Position numbers and translations under genes: made by a program
Origin: Treponema sp. OMZ 798
GTDB taxonomy: Bacteria; Spirochaetota; Spirochaetia; Treponematales; Treponemataceae
Direction: 5' to 3'
DNA: 64,000 nt
Assembly (NCBI RefSeq): GCF_024181385.1
Contig: NZ_CP051305.1
Location: 2,294,001-2,358,000 of the forward strand
In this document: one piece after another, positions 48,790-57,585 of the stretch
Layout of the letters: the number at the start of each line of letters is the position of its first letter
How positions within the stretch are numbered: the first letter of the stretch is position 1
Notes under the pieces: generated by a model
What the model saw: the letters and a program-made list of their open reading frames with translations, nothing else
Database searches by the model: none
What the model was told of the DNA's origin: nothing

Positions 48790-49142
48790 ATGTGTAAGTA
48801 TTGTGATGATATAGATAAAGCTTTTATTAATGCAAAGGCAGATCCGCATAAGAGTTTTATGCCTCTATATGAATTTCTCTTGAAAAACTCGAAGAAGAGT
48901 ATTTAGAAGTTTATGCAGGCGACTGCAAGTTTCGCGAAATCTTAAAGATAATAGGCGAGGAACGGCATTATACAGTCTGTTTTTACTTGCAATGTATAGA
49001 GTGCAAAGTGTTCTATTTCTTTGGTAATTGCATTAGGGGTGTTCCTATTTATAAAAAAATGGAGAAAATATCGGAAAAAGAACTTACTAATATGCTTTGG
49101 GGAGATGAAGGCACATACTTTAAGAATGCGCATTCGGAGTGA
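48790..49142 (+). pseudogene. frameshifted paralogue of the 51.4-kb gene
   Basis: Reads MCKYCDDIDKAFINAKADPH in one frame, stops after about 38 codons, and continues in another frame as YLEVYAGDCKFREILKII to a final stop at 49142. Both parts match the intact 116-residue protein at 51380 (MCKECDDIDTAFKNA, KIYAGDCKFKDMLKII). The break is near 48885. A single indel explains it, so this is a recently broken duplicate. Confidence 0.85.
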
Positions 49143-49166
49143 TAGTGATTATAGAAAATTTACTTA

Positions 49167-49502
49167 GTTTTGGGAAGAATATTTCGCATCACTTTGTATT
49201 GTCATTTGGGGATTTGTTTGCGTTTGGAAAGGTATTAAGGTTTCAGCGAAAGAGAAAGAAATGCAAGTATTCTTGAACGATAAGAGCAATACTATACTAG
49301 TTTTCTAAGAAAAAATTATAAGAAAGGCGAAGTACCAATAAGCATATATTATCAAAAGAATAATCCTGATCGCTTTGTAATAAAGGAAATGTCGGAGCTA
49401 AAATATCTAAAAAGAGAAAAATGGATTGTGCCTACTATTGAAATTTTTCTTATTTTAGTAGGTATAGGAATTATGTATCATCGTTTAATAATGGTTATGT
49501 GA
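49167..49502 (+). pseudogene. decayed two-helix membrane protein (DUF3592-like)
   Basis: One frame gives FWEEYFASLCIVIWGFVCVW and then AKEKEMQVFLNDKSNTILVF before a stop near 49310; another frame continues LRKNYKKGEVPISIYYQKNN to a final helix EIFLILVGIGIMYHRL and a stop at 49502. Two membrane helices around a soluble strand-rich part is the DUF3592 plan. No start codon is present. Confidence 0.55.
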
Positions 49503-49549
49503 TATAAATCCTATCTTATTAAGTTAATTTTACTAACAACCAATAAATT

Positions 49550-49576
49550 AAGGAGAATTTATGAACAAAATAATAA
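49550..49576 (+). repeat. 27-bp direct repeat, copy 2 (stub of a SUKH-like gene)
   Basis: Identical to 48216-48242: ribosome site, ATG and the first codons (MNKII). The reading frame then diverges and stops after 14 codons, so only the 5' end of the SUKH-like gene is duplicated here. Confidence 0.85.
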
Positions 49577-49660
49577 CTGATGGAATTACGAGAAGAAAAC
49601 ACTAACTATTGACATTTATTTGTCGATATGTTTTACTAACTAATACATGGAGGAAAGAAC

Positions 49661-50113
49661 ATGAAAGAAATTCAACATAAGTATTTCGGTATTTTAAACC
49701 TTGAAACCGATGACGATGTATCGGTAATTTGGGAGAAAGAAATTAATGGAATTCAAGTTTGGCTGTGGTATAGTAATAGCGGAGAAGTGCCGGATGTTTT
49801 GCTGGATAGCTATGCACAATTTCTTGTAGATTTAGACGAGAAAATCAAGGAAGGCCGCCGTGCTATTATCGAATACTTAAACAATGACAGGCACTATATT
49901 GACTTTCATATCGAAGAGTTGGACTTAGATGACTTACCAAGCGATACAACTGATTTTGCAAATCAAATGAGCATAACGAATCTGGGTTTGTGGATAAATA
50001 ATACTCCGCACATCACAATGGATTTTATGATTAATCCGGATTTAAGCGACGAGATACTATGCGTGAAGTTCGGCAAAGATGCGAAAATAATCGACATTGC
50101 ATGGGAAAGCTGA
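49661..50113 (+). CDS. DUF2004-like protein
   Basis: 150 residues, acidic. The layout, an N-terminal strand pair (HKYFGILNLETDDDVSVIWE), LDSYAQFLVDLDEKIKEGRRAIIEYL and a C-terminal strand pair ending DEILCVKFGKDAKIIDIAWES (short form ILCVKFGKDAKIIDIAWES), recalls DUF2004, a family found in immunity loci. Assignment is moderate. TGGAGG precedes the ATG. Confidence 0.7.
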   Translation: MKEIQHKYFGILNLETDDDVSVIWEKEINGIQVWLWYSNSGEVPDVLLDSYAQFLVDLDEKIKEGRRAIIEYLNNDRHYIDFHIEELDLDDLPSDTTDFANQMSITNLGLWINNTPHITMDFMINPDLSDEILCVKFGKDAKIIDIAWES

Positions 50114-50430
50114 GGATAGGGAAAATAATTATCCAAAACACAAATTATGAGTAAAAAATGTCTTTATATTGCTGAAACATCAATTCCGCTTAGCCTATGT
50201 GATGATAATGCAATTATTTCTTATCAAGAACATAAAATAGAAATTGTGGAGATGATTTTATGTCCCAAAGTGATTATTTTCAAAACGCTATGGAATATAT
50301 CCTAAAAAACTTAAGAGAGTAATATAGATTTTGTGTTTCAAAAAAAACCGCCTTTGTTTTCTGTATAAAAATTTAATGATATGATGAGTTAGCGAAATCA
50401 ACAAAATTAGATTTTTTTGGAGGTAAAGGT
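50114..50430. other. intergenic region with gene remnants
   Basis: No full gene is supported. A 52-codon frame at 50146-50304 has no ribosome site. A 20-codon frame at 50260-50322 (MSQSDYFQNAMEYILKNLRE) has a good GGAGATG site 7 bases upstream and looks like the true N-terminus of a truncated gene. The right end holds the leader of the next gene, with TTTTTTGGAGG before its ATG. Confidence 0.4.
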
Positions 50431-51342
50431 ATGACATCAAGTTATGAAAGAAAAAAATTAAACGAAAACGATAAAACTCTTAAACAAGACATGAGTCAAA
50501 TTGCCGACCTTCCCGGTATGGTTTTTGTGATTCATTTACTTATGGAAGAAAAATGTAAAGCGCCTGAAAAAAAGCTTATGCATAAAATTATGGCCAAGCA
50601 TTTAGGCGAAACGGATTGCTTTTGCTATGATAGTAATATGGCAGGCTTTGCTCCAAAAAAATATTCCGTGTACTTTGAAAAAGAAAAACTGAATGCTCAT
50701 CCTCAGCTTATCATTATGAACTGTTCTGAAATTGAAAAACCGATTATGGATGATATTGCCGCAAAGCAATTATGGAATTGTCCGAACGGCGAAGAAATTC
50801 TGAAGACATGTAAATATCAAGTATTGGCAACGGATATGTTGGCTGCCGGTTTAGGTTATAAAGAAAGAGCGGAAATGCTGGTGCATTATGTTGAAGCATT
50901 AGTAAACATTTATCCGTCCTGCAAGGCAGTCGTTTTTGAAACATCTAAAAAAATGCTGACCAGGGAAGAGATTCTGAACTGCAATTTACCCGAAGAAACA
51001 CGCTTTATTCATTATGCGGTAAATATTCGTTTTTTTAATATTCAAGGAACAAATGACATGCTGATTGACTCGCTCGGCATGAGTACACTCTTTTTACCGG
51101 ATATTCAATATCATTTTCACGGCTTAAATCCGAATGATATTGTAAACCATGCATATAATGTTTTATCCTACATTTACGATAATGATAATCCGATAGCAGA
51201 CGGGAATACAATCGCAGGTCTTACAGGCGACAAAATGAATCCCGATATAAAATGGGAGGTTCAATATGAAGATTCTCTTATACAGCCGATAAGAGAAGTT
51301 ATAGATATTAATACAGGCGAATACGCTTCCGGAAATCGGTAG
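50431..51342 (+). CDS. DUF4261 domain protein
   Basis: 303 residues. The C-terminal DUF4261 pattern is good: NDMLIDSLGMSTLFLPDIQYHF, then NPNDIVNHAYNVLSYIYDND and IADGNTIAGL. The N-terminal part is an alpha-beta domain (GMVFVIHLLMEE ... KYSVYFEKEKL). The family has no known activity and is common in secretion-system-associated immunity regions. A strong TGGAGG site lies 5 bases before the ATG. The 116-residue gene follows 37 bases later. Confidence 0.8.
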   Translation: MTSSYERKKLNENDKTLKQDMSQIADLPGMVFVIHLLMEEKCKAPEKKLMHKIMAKHLGETDCFCYDSNMAGFAPKKYSVYFEKEKLNAHPQLIIMNCSEIEKPIMDDIAAKQLWNCPNGEEILKTCKYQVLATDMLAAGLGYKERAEMLVHYVEALVNIYPSCKAVVFETSKKMLTREEILNCNLPEETRFIHYAVNIRFFNIQGTNDMLIDSLGMSTLFLPDIQYHFHGLNPNDIVNHAYNVLSYIYDNDNPIADGNTIAGLTGDKMNPDIKWEVQYEDSLIQPIREVIDINTGEYASGNR

Positions 51343-51379
51343 TGAGGAAATTAAGTATTACGAAGAGAGGAGAATTAAA

Positions 51380-51730
51380 ATGTGCAAAGAGTGTGATGAT
51401 ATAGATACAGCTTTTAAAAATGCACAAGAAAACCCTCATAAAAGTTTTATGCCGATCTATGAACTTCTGTTAAGCAAGATTGAAAATAAACAGCTGAAAA
51501 TTTATGCAGGAGACTGTAAGTTTAAAGATATGCTTAAAATTATAGATGAAGAGCTTCATTTTACTGTCTGCTTTTATTTGCAATGTCCGGCTTGCGGAAT
51601 ATTTTATTTTTTTGGAGTTTGCATTAGAGGAGCTCCGGTTTATAAAAAATTGGAAAACATAACGAAAAAAGAGATAGAAAATATTATTTGGGGGAAGGAA
51701 GGAACATTTTTTAAAACAGATTATTGTTGA
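51380..51730 (+). CDS. small double-CxxC protein of unknown function
   Basis: 116 residues. Two CxxC pairs, MCKEC at the start and CPAC in YLQCPACGIFYFFGVCIRG, suggest zinc binding. A frameshifted relative lies at 48790-49142, so this family has duplicated within the array. GAGGAG is the ribosome site. No named family was recognised. Confidence 0.75.
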   Translation: MCKECDDIDTAFKNAQENPHKSFMPIYELLLSKIENKQLKIYAGDCKFKDMLKIIDEELHFTVCFYLQCPACGIFYFFGVCIRGAPVYKKLENITKKEIENIIWGKEGTFFKTDYC

Positions 51731-51886
51731 GGCATGATATAAGTTTACCCGAATGAGATGCAATGCAACTGCTAAAACGATGAAAAATTTTTAGCTAAAT
51801 AGCAGAAAAAAATATAGCCAAAAGCAGGAAATAATTATTGCCAAAACGCCGAAAAAATGACATAATATATGTAGAGGTAAAGCTTA

Positions 51887-53161
51887 ATGAAAAAATATAG
51901 AGCCCGCATAGTAGACGGTATGTTAAAAGACAAACTTGAAGCAAAAGGAGCTGTTGTTATTGAAGGCCCTAAGTGGTGTGGAAAAACAACAACCGCAATG
52001 CAAGTTGCAGGTAGTGTATTAAGAATGGATGAACCCAGCAAAAGGGAAACAAATATTCAAATGTCTGAAATAGATCCCGGAAGATTGCTAAAAGGTGACA
52101 CCCCAAGACTTATTGATGAATGGCAGATAGCACCAAAACTATGGGATGCAACAAGATATGAGATTGATACAAGAGGCGAAGAAGGTCAATTTATACTTAC
52201 AGGTTCGGCAGTACCAATAGAATCAAGAGAAATAACTCATTCGGGAACAGGCCGCTTTACATGGTTAATGATGAGGCCTATGTCTTTATATGAATCAGAA
52301 GATTCAACAGGAGCAGTAAGCCTACACAAACTTTTTAACAATACTGATAGCATAAAAGGAATAAATGATTTAGATATAGACCGCTTGGCTTTTTTAATTT
52401 GCAGAGGCGGGTGGCCCCATGCCATTGGAATGAAGGAAAAAGCAGCATTACTACAAGCTGAAGATTACTATGAAGCAGTTATCAAATCAGATATTAATAG
52501 AGCAGATGGTGTGAGCAAGAATTCGGAAAGAGTAAAAAGACTGATGAGGTCTTTTGCAAGAAATCAAGGAACACAAATTGCCAACACTATGCTGAAGAAT
52601 GATATGATTTCAAATGATACAGAATCTTTGAATGAAGATACCATTGCATCCTATATTAATGCACTAAAAAACATTTTCGTAGTCGAAGATATGCCTGCAT
52701 GGAATCCTAATCTAAGATCAAAAACATCAATCAGAACTTCTGATACGAGATACTATGTAGACCCATCAATAGCATCCGCTTCTCTTGGAATTGGACCAAA
52801 AGATTTGACTAATGATTTAAACACAATGGGGCTGTTATTTGAAACACTGTGTGTAAGAGACCTTCGAGTATATGCAGAAAGTATTGGAGGTAATGTTTTA
52901 CATTATAGGGATAAATCAGGTTTGGAATGTGATACGGTAATTCATCTCAAAAATGGAAGATATGGTTTAGCAGAAATTAAACTGGGAGGACAAAAATTGA
53001 TTGAAGATGCAGCAAAAAATTTAAAATCATTATCAAATAAAATTGATACATCAAAAATGCCTGCACCATCCTTTTTGATGATCATTATTGGAATAGGTGA
53101 GTTTGCATATAAGCGGGAGGATGGTATTTTTATAGTGCCTATAGGATGCTTGAAAAATTAA
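51887..53161 (+). CDS. AAA_14/DUF4143 family ATPase
   Basis: 424 residues. Walker A VVIEGPKWCGKTTTAM near residue 25 and LIDEWQIAPKLWDATRYEID (Walker B region, short form RLIDEWQIAPKLWDATRYE) mark AAA_14; GQFILTGSA is the sensor. The C-terminal DUF4143 domain ends with the nuclease-like LECDTVIHLKNGRYGLAEIKLG (short form DTVIHLKNGRYGLAEIK). These ATPases are frequent, poorly understood accessory genes often in defence or toxin-antitoxin neighbourhoods. GAGGTAAAG precedes the ATG. Confidence 0.9.
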   Translation: MKKYRARIVDGMLKDKLEAKGAVVIEGPKWCGKTTTAMQVAGSVLRMDEPSKRETNIQMSEIDPGRLLKGDTPRLIDEWQIAPKLWDATRYEIDTRGEEGQFILTGSAVPIESREITHSGTGRFTWLMMRPMSLYESEDSTGAVSLHKLFNNTDSIKGINDLDIDRLAFLICRGGWPHAIGMKEKAALLQAEDYYEAVIKSDINRADGVSKNSERVKRLMRSFARNQGTQIANTMLKNDMISNDTESLNEDTIASYINALKNIFVVEDMPAWNPNLRSKTSIRTSDTRYYVDPSIASASLGIGPKDLTNDLNTMGLLFETLCVRDLRVYAESIGGNVLHYRDKSGLECDTVIHLKNGRYGLAEIKLGGQKLIEDAAKNLKSLSNKIDTSKMPAPSFLMIIIGIGEFAYKREDGIFIVPIGCLKN

Positions 53162-53398
53162 TAACAGGATATGAGTCAGATTCCACAAAAAAATTAGAAT
53201 CAATAAAAATTCTTGAACTGATCAAATTGGAAAGATTCAATCATCTGTTGACTATGAATTAGAGATAAAAAATTTTAATGATTTTTCAAATATCTAATTT
53301 ATAACGTTAATAGTTTCAGTTGAATAGACCATCATTATTGTGGTATGATATGGCATCAAAAGAACTGCTTGTTCCAAAAACCTAAAAGGAAAAAATTG
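53162..53398. promoter_or_regulatory. spacer with likely promoter of the 53.4-kb gene
   Basis: No gene. TGTGGTATGAT at 53339-53349 is an extended -10 of the type shared by several array genes, about 50 bases before ATG 53399. The first half shows short open frames only. Confidence 0.35.
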
Positions 53399-54007
53399 AT
53401 GAATATAAAACGCATAAACAGATACGATGACAAAAGATTTTCAAAGACCGTATTGTTTCAGCATGGTGCTTATGAGATTGACGGCGAACCGTACGAAGTT
53501 GAGATTATAGATTCGGAATGTGCAGTTATTCGAGGAAAAGACTCCGGAAAATATTTATCCTTAGCTCAAGAATTTTGTTTTCATGCTCCCCACATTTCGC
53601 GGTTTGTAAACTCTTATAGAACAACAATCTTAGAGCTTCCTCAACAGGAACAATTTGACCTTGAGTTGAATTTAGTTCAACCTTCACAGTTTTATGTGAG
53701 CAGTCAAAAACTTCAGGCGGTAAACTCTTTTATTAAAAAAGCGGAAGATATTGTCATTCCTGTAATTCGGATAAAAGATCGTTATGTTTCACTGGATGGA
53801 CATACCCGCTTATATCTGGCATATAAACAAAAATGGGAAAAAGTTCGTGCCGTAATCACCGAAACGGATGAGTGGATTTGGCGATTTGTTAGAGAGGCAG
53901 AAAAAAGAGGTGTTTACCGCCCGTCGGATTTAAAGTTGATATCTCAAGAAGAATATGAAATATGTTGGAATGCTTTCTGCGACAAAATATTCAGTATAAA
54001 ATCATAA
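53399..54007 (+). CDS. ParB/Srx-like domain protein of unknown function
   Basis: 202 residues from ATG 53399 (the frame is open 18 codons further, but only this ATG has an AAAAGGA site). The middle PSQFYVSSQKLQAVNSFI and IVIPVIRIKDRYVSLDGHTRLYLAYKQ (short form RIKDRYVSLDGHTRLYLAY) resembles the ParB/sulfiredoxin fold, where the DGHTR motif binds nucleotide. It is not a partition protein: no helix-turn-helix is seen. Role unknown. Confidence 0.75.
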   Translation: MNIKRINRYDDKRFSKTVLFQHGAYEIDGEPYEVEIIDSECAVIRGKDSGKYLSLAQEFCFHAPHISRFVNSYRTTILELPQQEQFDLELNLVQPSQFYVSSQKLQAVNSFIKKAEDIVIPVIRIKDRYVSLDGHTRLYLAYKQKWEKVRAVITETDEWIWRFVREAEKRGVYRPSDLKLISQEEYEICWNAFCDKIFSIKS

Positions 54008-54079
54008 ATTACAATTTACAAAGATAGATTAGTAGCTGAACGGGAGAATATTAAAATCAAAACAACAACTTTCATAATC

Positions 54080-54715
54080 TTATTTTCCGCAGTCTCCTTT
54101 TCCAAAATTACCTTCAACATTTTTGTAGAATATTCTGCATTTTTCTTTTGTAAATGCTTGGATAATACCGTCTGAAGCCCACAAAAGAGGGTGCTGAAAA
54201 TTCTTTTCCTCAAATTCAATATCGCTGCGATAAAATGTATTTGGGTGTAATTTTTTCTCATCTTCAACTGTCATTCGGTACGGCCACGGGTAGTGATGTC
54301 CGAAACTTCTTTTGCAAACATTGCAATTCCCATTATTCAATACGACGTAAGAAACCTTGCCCTGATACTCTATCCGTATCGACTTTGACCTTTCAACATC
54401 AAAGTGCATAGTATACATAAATTTGCAAATATAGTACCCGCACGATTTTTCAAACGGAATAAGCTCAATTCCTTGCATATTGTATGTATGATATATATCA
54501 TAAAACCGCTGACTTGCAATGAATACACCATCTAAAGTATCAAAGAAAAATTTCTTTTTTCGTATTTTAACTATCTTTGCCGCTTGTAAAATTGCTTCAT
54601 CACGGTTTAATACCATCTTACACGCTTCGCAATAATCTATTTTTATTTTATCGTCCATACCTAAATACAGATTCTGCTCATCGCTGTCTCCATATATGCT
54701 GCAATAGTTTATCAT
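54080..54715 (-). CDS. protein of unknown function with cysteine pairs
   Basis: About 211 residues from ATG 54715, preceded by GGAGAG and sharing its A with the stop of the preceding reading frame. It has scattered Cys pairs (YCEACKMVL, NGNCNVCKRSFGHHYPWPYR), the second of which looks like a metal site with two His residues. No family recognised. It is the downstream member of a minus-strand unit with the frameshifted gene. Confidence 0.68.
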   Translation of the reverse strand: MINYCSIYGDSDEQNLYLGMDDKIKIDYCEACKMVLNRDEAILQAAKIVKIRKKKFFFDTLDGVFIASQRFYDIYHTYNMQGIELIPFEKSCGYYICKFMYTMHFDVERSKSIRIEYQGKVSYVVLNNGNCNVCKRSFGHHYPWPYRMTVEDEKKLHPNTFYRSDIEFEEKNFQHPLLWASDGIIQAFTKEKCRIFYKNVEGNFGKGDCGK

Positions 54716-55226
54716 TAATTTTCTCTCCAAAAGCCGTACATCCATTTTTCGTAATTGAGCGGATATATTTCATGTGCTTGATTTAGCAAAAACTGTATTT
54801 TTTCTTTTCGTTTATTTTGTGCAGCTCCGGCTTTTAAGCTATCTATTCCTTCAATTAATCTTTGTGCTTCTCCCTTTAATTTATGCCACTTACTCCAGTC
54901 TTTATCCGACATTTTTTCAGACTTTTCTTTTAAGACATCTAAGTGCAAAAATTTTTCTGCCAGTTTAATTTGACAATTTTTTCTTTGCATACTTTTACAA
55001 AATTTAAATGTAAAAAGTTTTTCTCTATCAGTTTTTTTACATGTTCTTTTACTGTGATAACAAGGCTTTCTCTGTCATATTGGCTTCTGTATATTTCAGG
55101 ACAAAAAGGAGCTGTCCGCAAAATCCGGTGTTCCTGTTTCTTTTTGTCGAAGTAGTAGATTCCCTGCCATAATATTTCTCCATACGATCTCCACGGGATT
55201 TTTTTATTTTGTAATATATAAATCAT
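54715..55226 (-). pseudogene. frameshifted gene with an internal duplication
   Basis: Two overlapping minus-strand frames seem to be one gene: 55226-54939 (MIYILQNKKIPWRSYGEILW) and 54990-54715, ending YEKWMYGFWREN. The junction holds two imperfect copies of one segment (KLIEKNFLHLN and KLAEKFLHLD) whose offset of 68 bases is not a multiple of three, so the duplication itself breaks the frame. AGGAAAAC-type sites precede ATG 55226. Either a recent duplication inactivated it or the two halves are separate proteins. Confidence 0.55.
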
Positions 55227-55345
55227 TGTTTTCCTCCATAAAATTATTTTTACTACACAAAAAACTTCAGTAAAATGTTTTCTGTTTTATTCTATATTCA
55301 ATGACTGTATAACATCCACTCATGCCGTTTTTATTACTTTGTCTT

Positions 55346-55987
55346 TTAATTAAACTCTTCCATCAATTTTTGATAATACTTTTCTAATTGTTTTATATTT
55401 CGCGCTCGTTTCAAAGAATCGGCATCGTTTTTATCTGTATAGGCAAGCCATTTATCATATAGTCCCCTTAAAACTTTGTGTCCTTCTTCCGTTAAATCGA
55501 GATTCGTATATAAGAGTTTTATTATTCTGCCATCTCTGTCGAAAGGATTTTCTTTTATTAAGTTTTTTTCATAAGCAAAATTAAGAAATGTAAGATGTTC
55601 CTCATATAACTTATATATTGTTTCAGGATAGCCTCTATAACTTTGAAAGAAAAATGCGATATCAAATACAACTTCTTTGAGAAAATATAATTCATGGTAG
55701 ATGTAATTTATTATTTTTTCGAGTTTATCTTTGTCTTCAAGATTATCAATTTCAATAAATTGATAATAGCCCCAGTCAAATAAATTTACCGGTTTAAAAC
55801 CAGGTAATACGGTTTCCGGGTTTTTAAAAGTCGGAGCATAAAGAACATATAACTTTTCCTCATAAAGAACACCGACTCTCTTTCCTGATACTAGTACAAT
55901 ATACTCTCCAAAAAGAGATTCCAATGAAAAGTTGTTTATCCCTTTGCATTGCTTTTCCATGTACTTAGCAAATTTTTTTGTTGTCAT
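55346..55987 (-). CDS. protein of unknown function
   Basis: 213 residues, soluble, helix-rich with acidic and aromatic residues. A TfoX-like start is possible (SLESLFGEYIVLVSGKRVGVLYEEKLYVL; short form GEYIVLVSGKRVGVLYEEKL), which recalls the N-terminal TfoX domain, but I am not sure. GGAGGT lies 5 bases before the ATG, which overlaps the stop of a fragmentary frame upstream. Confidence 0.65.
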   Translation of the reverse strand: MTTKKFAKYMEKQCKGINNFSLESLFGEYIVLVSGKRVGVLYEEKLYVLYAPTFKNPETVLPGFKPVNLFDWGYYQFIEIDNLEDKDKLEKIINYIYHELYFLKEVVFDIAFFFQSYRGYPETIYKLYEEHLTFLNFAYEKNLIKENPFDRDGRIIKLLYTNLDLTEEGHKVLRGLYDKWLAYTDKNDADSLKRARNIKQLEKYYQKLMEEFN

Positions 55988-56122
55988 TTATTACCTCCTA
56001 TAACGTAATCAATCGAACATACCTTGCAGTTCCCCTTAAATAGTTTTAATTCTTCTGCAGGCAATTTATATTTCTCCGTAATTACCCCACGTCATTTTTT
56101 TATTTTGTAATATATAAATCAT
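55984..56122 (-). pseudogene. composite remnant: 5' stub of one gene joined to the end of another
   Basis: From ATG 56122 it reads MIYILQNKKMTWGNYGEI and stops at 56066; the first 26 bases up to the ATG side (56097-56122) are identical to the start of the 55226 gene. In another frame the sequence continues EKYKLPAEELKLFKGNCKVC to a stop overlapping the start of the 55987 gene. This looks like two broken genes fused at a repeat. Confidence 0.6.
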
Positions 56123-56153
56123 TTTTTTCTCCTGAAGTTTTTTCGATTCATTT

Positions 56154-56477
56154 TTATCCGTGCCAAGCATAATACATTCCTTGAGAAGCAGCGCGGTTAA
56201 TATTTTTACTGTTCATCCAAGTATAAGTTTCTTTTATCCATTGTTTTCCTTGTTCGTGTAAATATTTATTTACGGTTTCATTTTTGTAATCATAATGGTC
56301 ATAAAAATATTTTTCTATATTCTCTCTTGTTTGTTCAATATAAGCTGCAATGGAATTTTTTTCATCACTTGAAATATTCGGATAAAGATCTTCAATAATT
56401 TCAATGATGTGCTTGCGGAAATTTTCTCCAAATTCCAGTGAGGCATTATAAACTGAATTTAAAATTTCTTCATTCAT
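56154..56477 (-). CDS. small protein of unknown function
   Basis: 107 residues from ATG 56477 (MNEEILNSVYNASLEFGENF), with AGAGAG about 7 bases upstream; the frame is open to 56546 but that start lacks a ribosome site. Helical and acidic with a Trp- and Tyr-rich C-terminus (QWIKETYTWMNSK). No family recognised. It lies 75 bases behind the 57-kb gene on the same strand. Confidence 0.6.
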   Translation of the reverse strand: MNEEILNSVYNASLEFGENFRKHIIEIIEDLYPNISSDEKNSIAAYIEQTRENIEKYFYDHYDYKNETVNKYLHEQGKQWIKETYTWMNSKNINRAASQGMYYAWHG

Positions 56478-56551
56478 ACAGCAGCTCTCTTTTTTATTTC
56501 TATCAATGTGAACACTCCTAAAATTAATTATATTTTCATTATGCATTGCGG

Positions 56552-57055
56552 TTATTCATAAATGCAGCCGGCATTTTGTAAGTTATGTTTGAGTTCTTGT
56601 TTTATCCAGCCTGTTTTTTCGTTTTCCAATAGGCTTTTTATTTTTTCCGTATAGCGGTAAAATTTCAATTTGTTCAGTTCCTTAACGGCAAAACCATATA
56701 GGTCATTATCATCCAAAAGAATTCCCAATACATTTGCAATAGCCGGTATGTCTGAAAAATAATGTAATAACATTACAAAACTTTCCCTGCCCTTGCGGTA
56801 CTTCTTCGTTTGAACTATCGTTAAAATTTCTTGTAAAAGCAAATCGCTTCTCTTATCTTTTTTCATCTTAGCAATTTCCGTACGTATTTTTGCTCCAATC
56901 ATCCATATTTCCGTTTCAAAGACCATTCTCTCCGGCATATTTTTAAACAAAGTTTTTTCTTTATAATTATTTTTTTCAAAAAGTTTTTCACAATAATTTA
57001 AAATATAGTCTTTCTTATTAAAGGCAGCAACAATATCAAATCTGTTTGATGACAT
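56552..57055 (-). CDS. helical-repeat protein of unknown function
   Basis: 167 residues, strongly helical, with HEAT-like pairing in the C-terminal half (AIANVLGILLDDNDLYGFAVKELNKL; short form NVLGILLDDNDLYGFAVKEL). AGGAG precedes the ATG. Small HEAT-like proteins are frequent in immunity loci. No exact family. Confidence 0.65.
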   Translation of the reverse strand: MSSNRFDIVAAFNKKDYILNYCEKLFEKNNYKEKTLFKNMPERMVFETEIWMIGAKIRTEIAKMKKDKRSDLLLQEILTIVQTKKYRKGRESFVMLLHYFSDIPAIANVLGILLDDNDLYGFAVKELNKLKFYRYTEKIKSLLENEKTGWIKQELKHNLQNAGCIYE

Positions 57056-57103
57056 AATCTTTTTCTCCTTGGTTTCTAAATTATGGTTTCGTTTTTCAGT
57101 GCA

Positions 57104-57442
57104 TTATTTTGGTAAAACTTGATTCTCTTTTTCCATAAAATATGTAAATGCGCATTCTTCAATTTCACCGCATTTATTTATCAAATTTCCTTTTTCATCG
57201 TAGATTTTGTATGATACCTGTTTACCACCTAAAGAAGCTGCTCCATCTAATCCAAGAAGTAATGTGTAATAATTATCTGTCATAACCGAATTTACAAGTT
57301 CATATAAATCATCTTTACTGATTCCGGCTTGCATTAAATTCTTTATTTTTCCTGCAACTACTGTGGAATTTTGATTGAAATATTCATTCAAAATAGTTTC
57401 TTTTTCTTTATAACAAAGTTTTACAAATTCTTCTCCATTCAT
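57104..57442 (-). CDS. small protein of unknown function
   Basis: 112 residues. The helical N-terminal half is followed by MTDNYYTLLLGLDGAASLGGKQVSYKIYDEKG (short form LLLGLDGAASLGGKQVSYKI), a pattern I have the impression is shared by small proteins of immunity loci. TAGGAG is the ribosome site. Its promoter (TGTGGTATAAT, 57499-57489) and the 30 bases before it strongly resemble the protease promoter at 40811-40846. Confidence 0.68.
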   Translation of the reverse strand: MNGEEFVKLCYKEKETILNEYFNQNSTVVAGKIKNLMQAGISKDDLYELVNSVMTDNYYTLLLGLDGAASLGGKQVSYKIYDEKGNLINKCGEIEECAFTYFMEKENQVLPK

Positions 57443-57488
57443 TTTTCAACTCCTAAAAATTTTTAGTCATCTAATTTATTCAAAATTA

Positions 57489-57576
57489 ATTATACCACAT
57501 TTTTCCATATTTTGTTAGTCGGCAAACTAAAAAACAATTTTAGATACTTATAAAAAACCGGCAGATGTGGTATAAT
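57489..57576. promoter_or_regulatory. divergent extended -10 promoters
   Basis: On the minus strand CTAACAAAATATG leads to TGTGGTATAAT (57499-57489) for the 57442 gene. On the plus strand ATGTGGTATAAT (57565-57576) serves the ankyrin gene, whose ATG at 57586 is 9 bases beyond. The two point away from each other. Confidence 0.55.
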
Positions 57577-57585
57577 TGGAAAACT

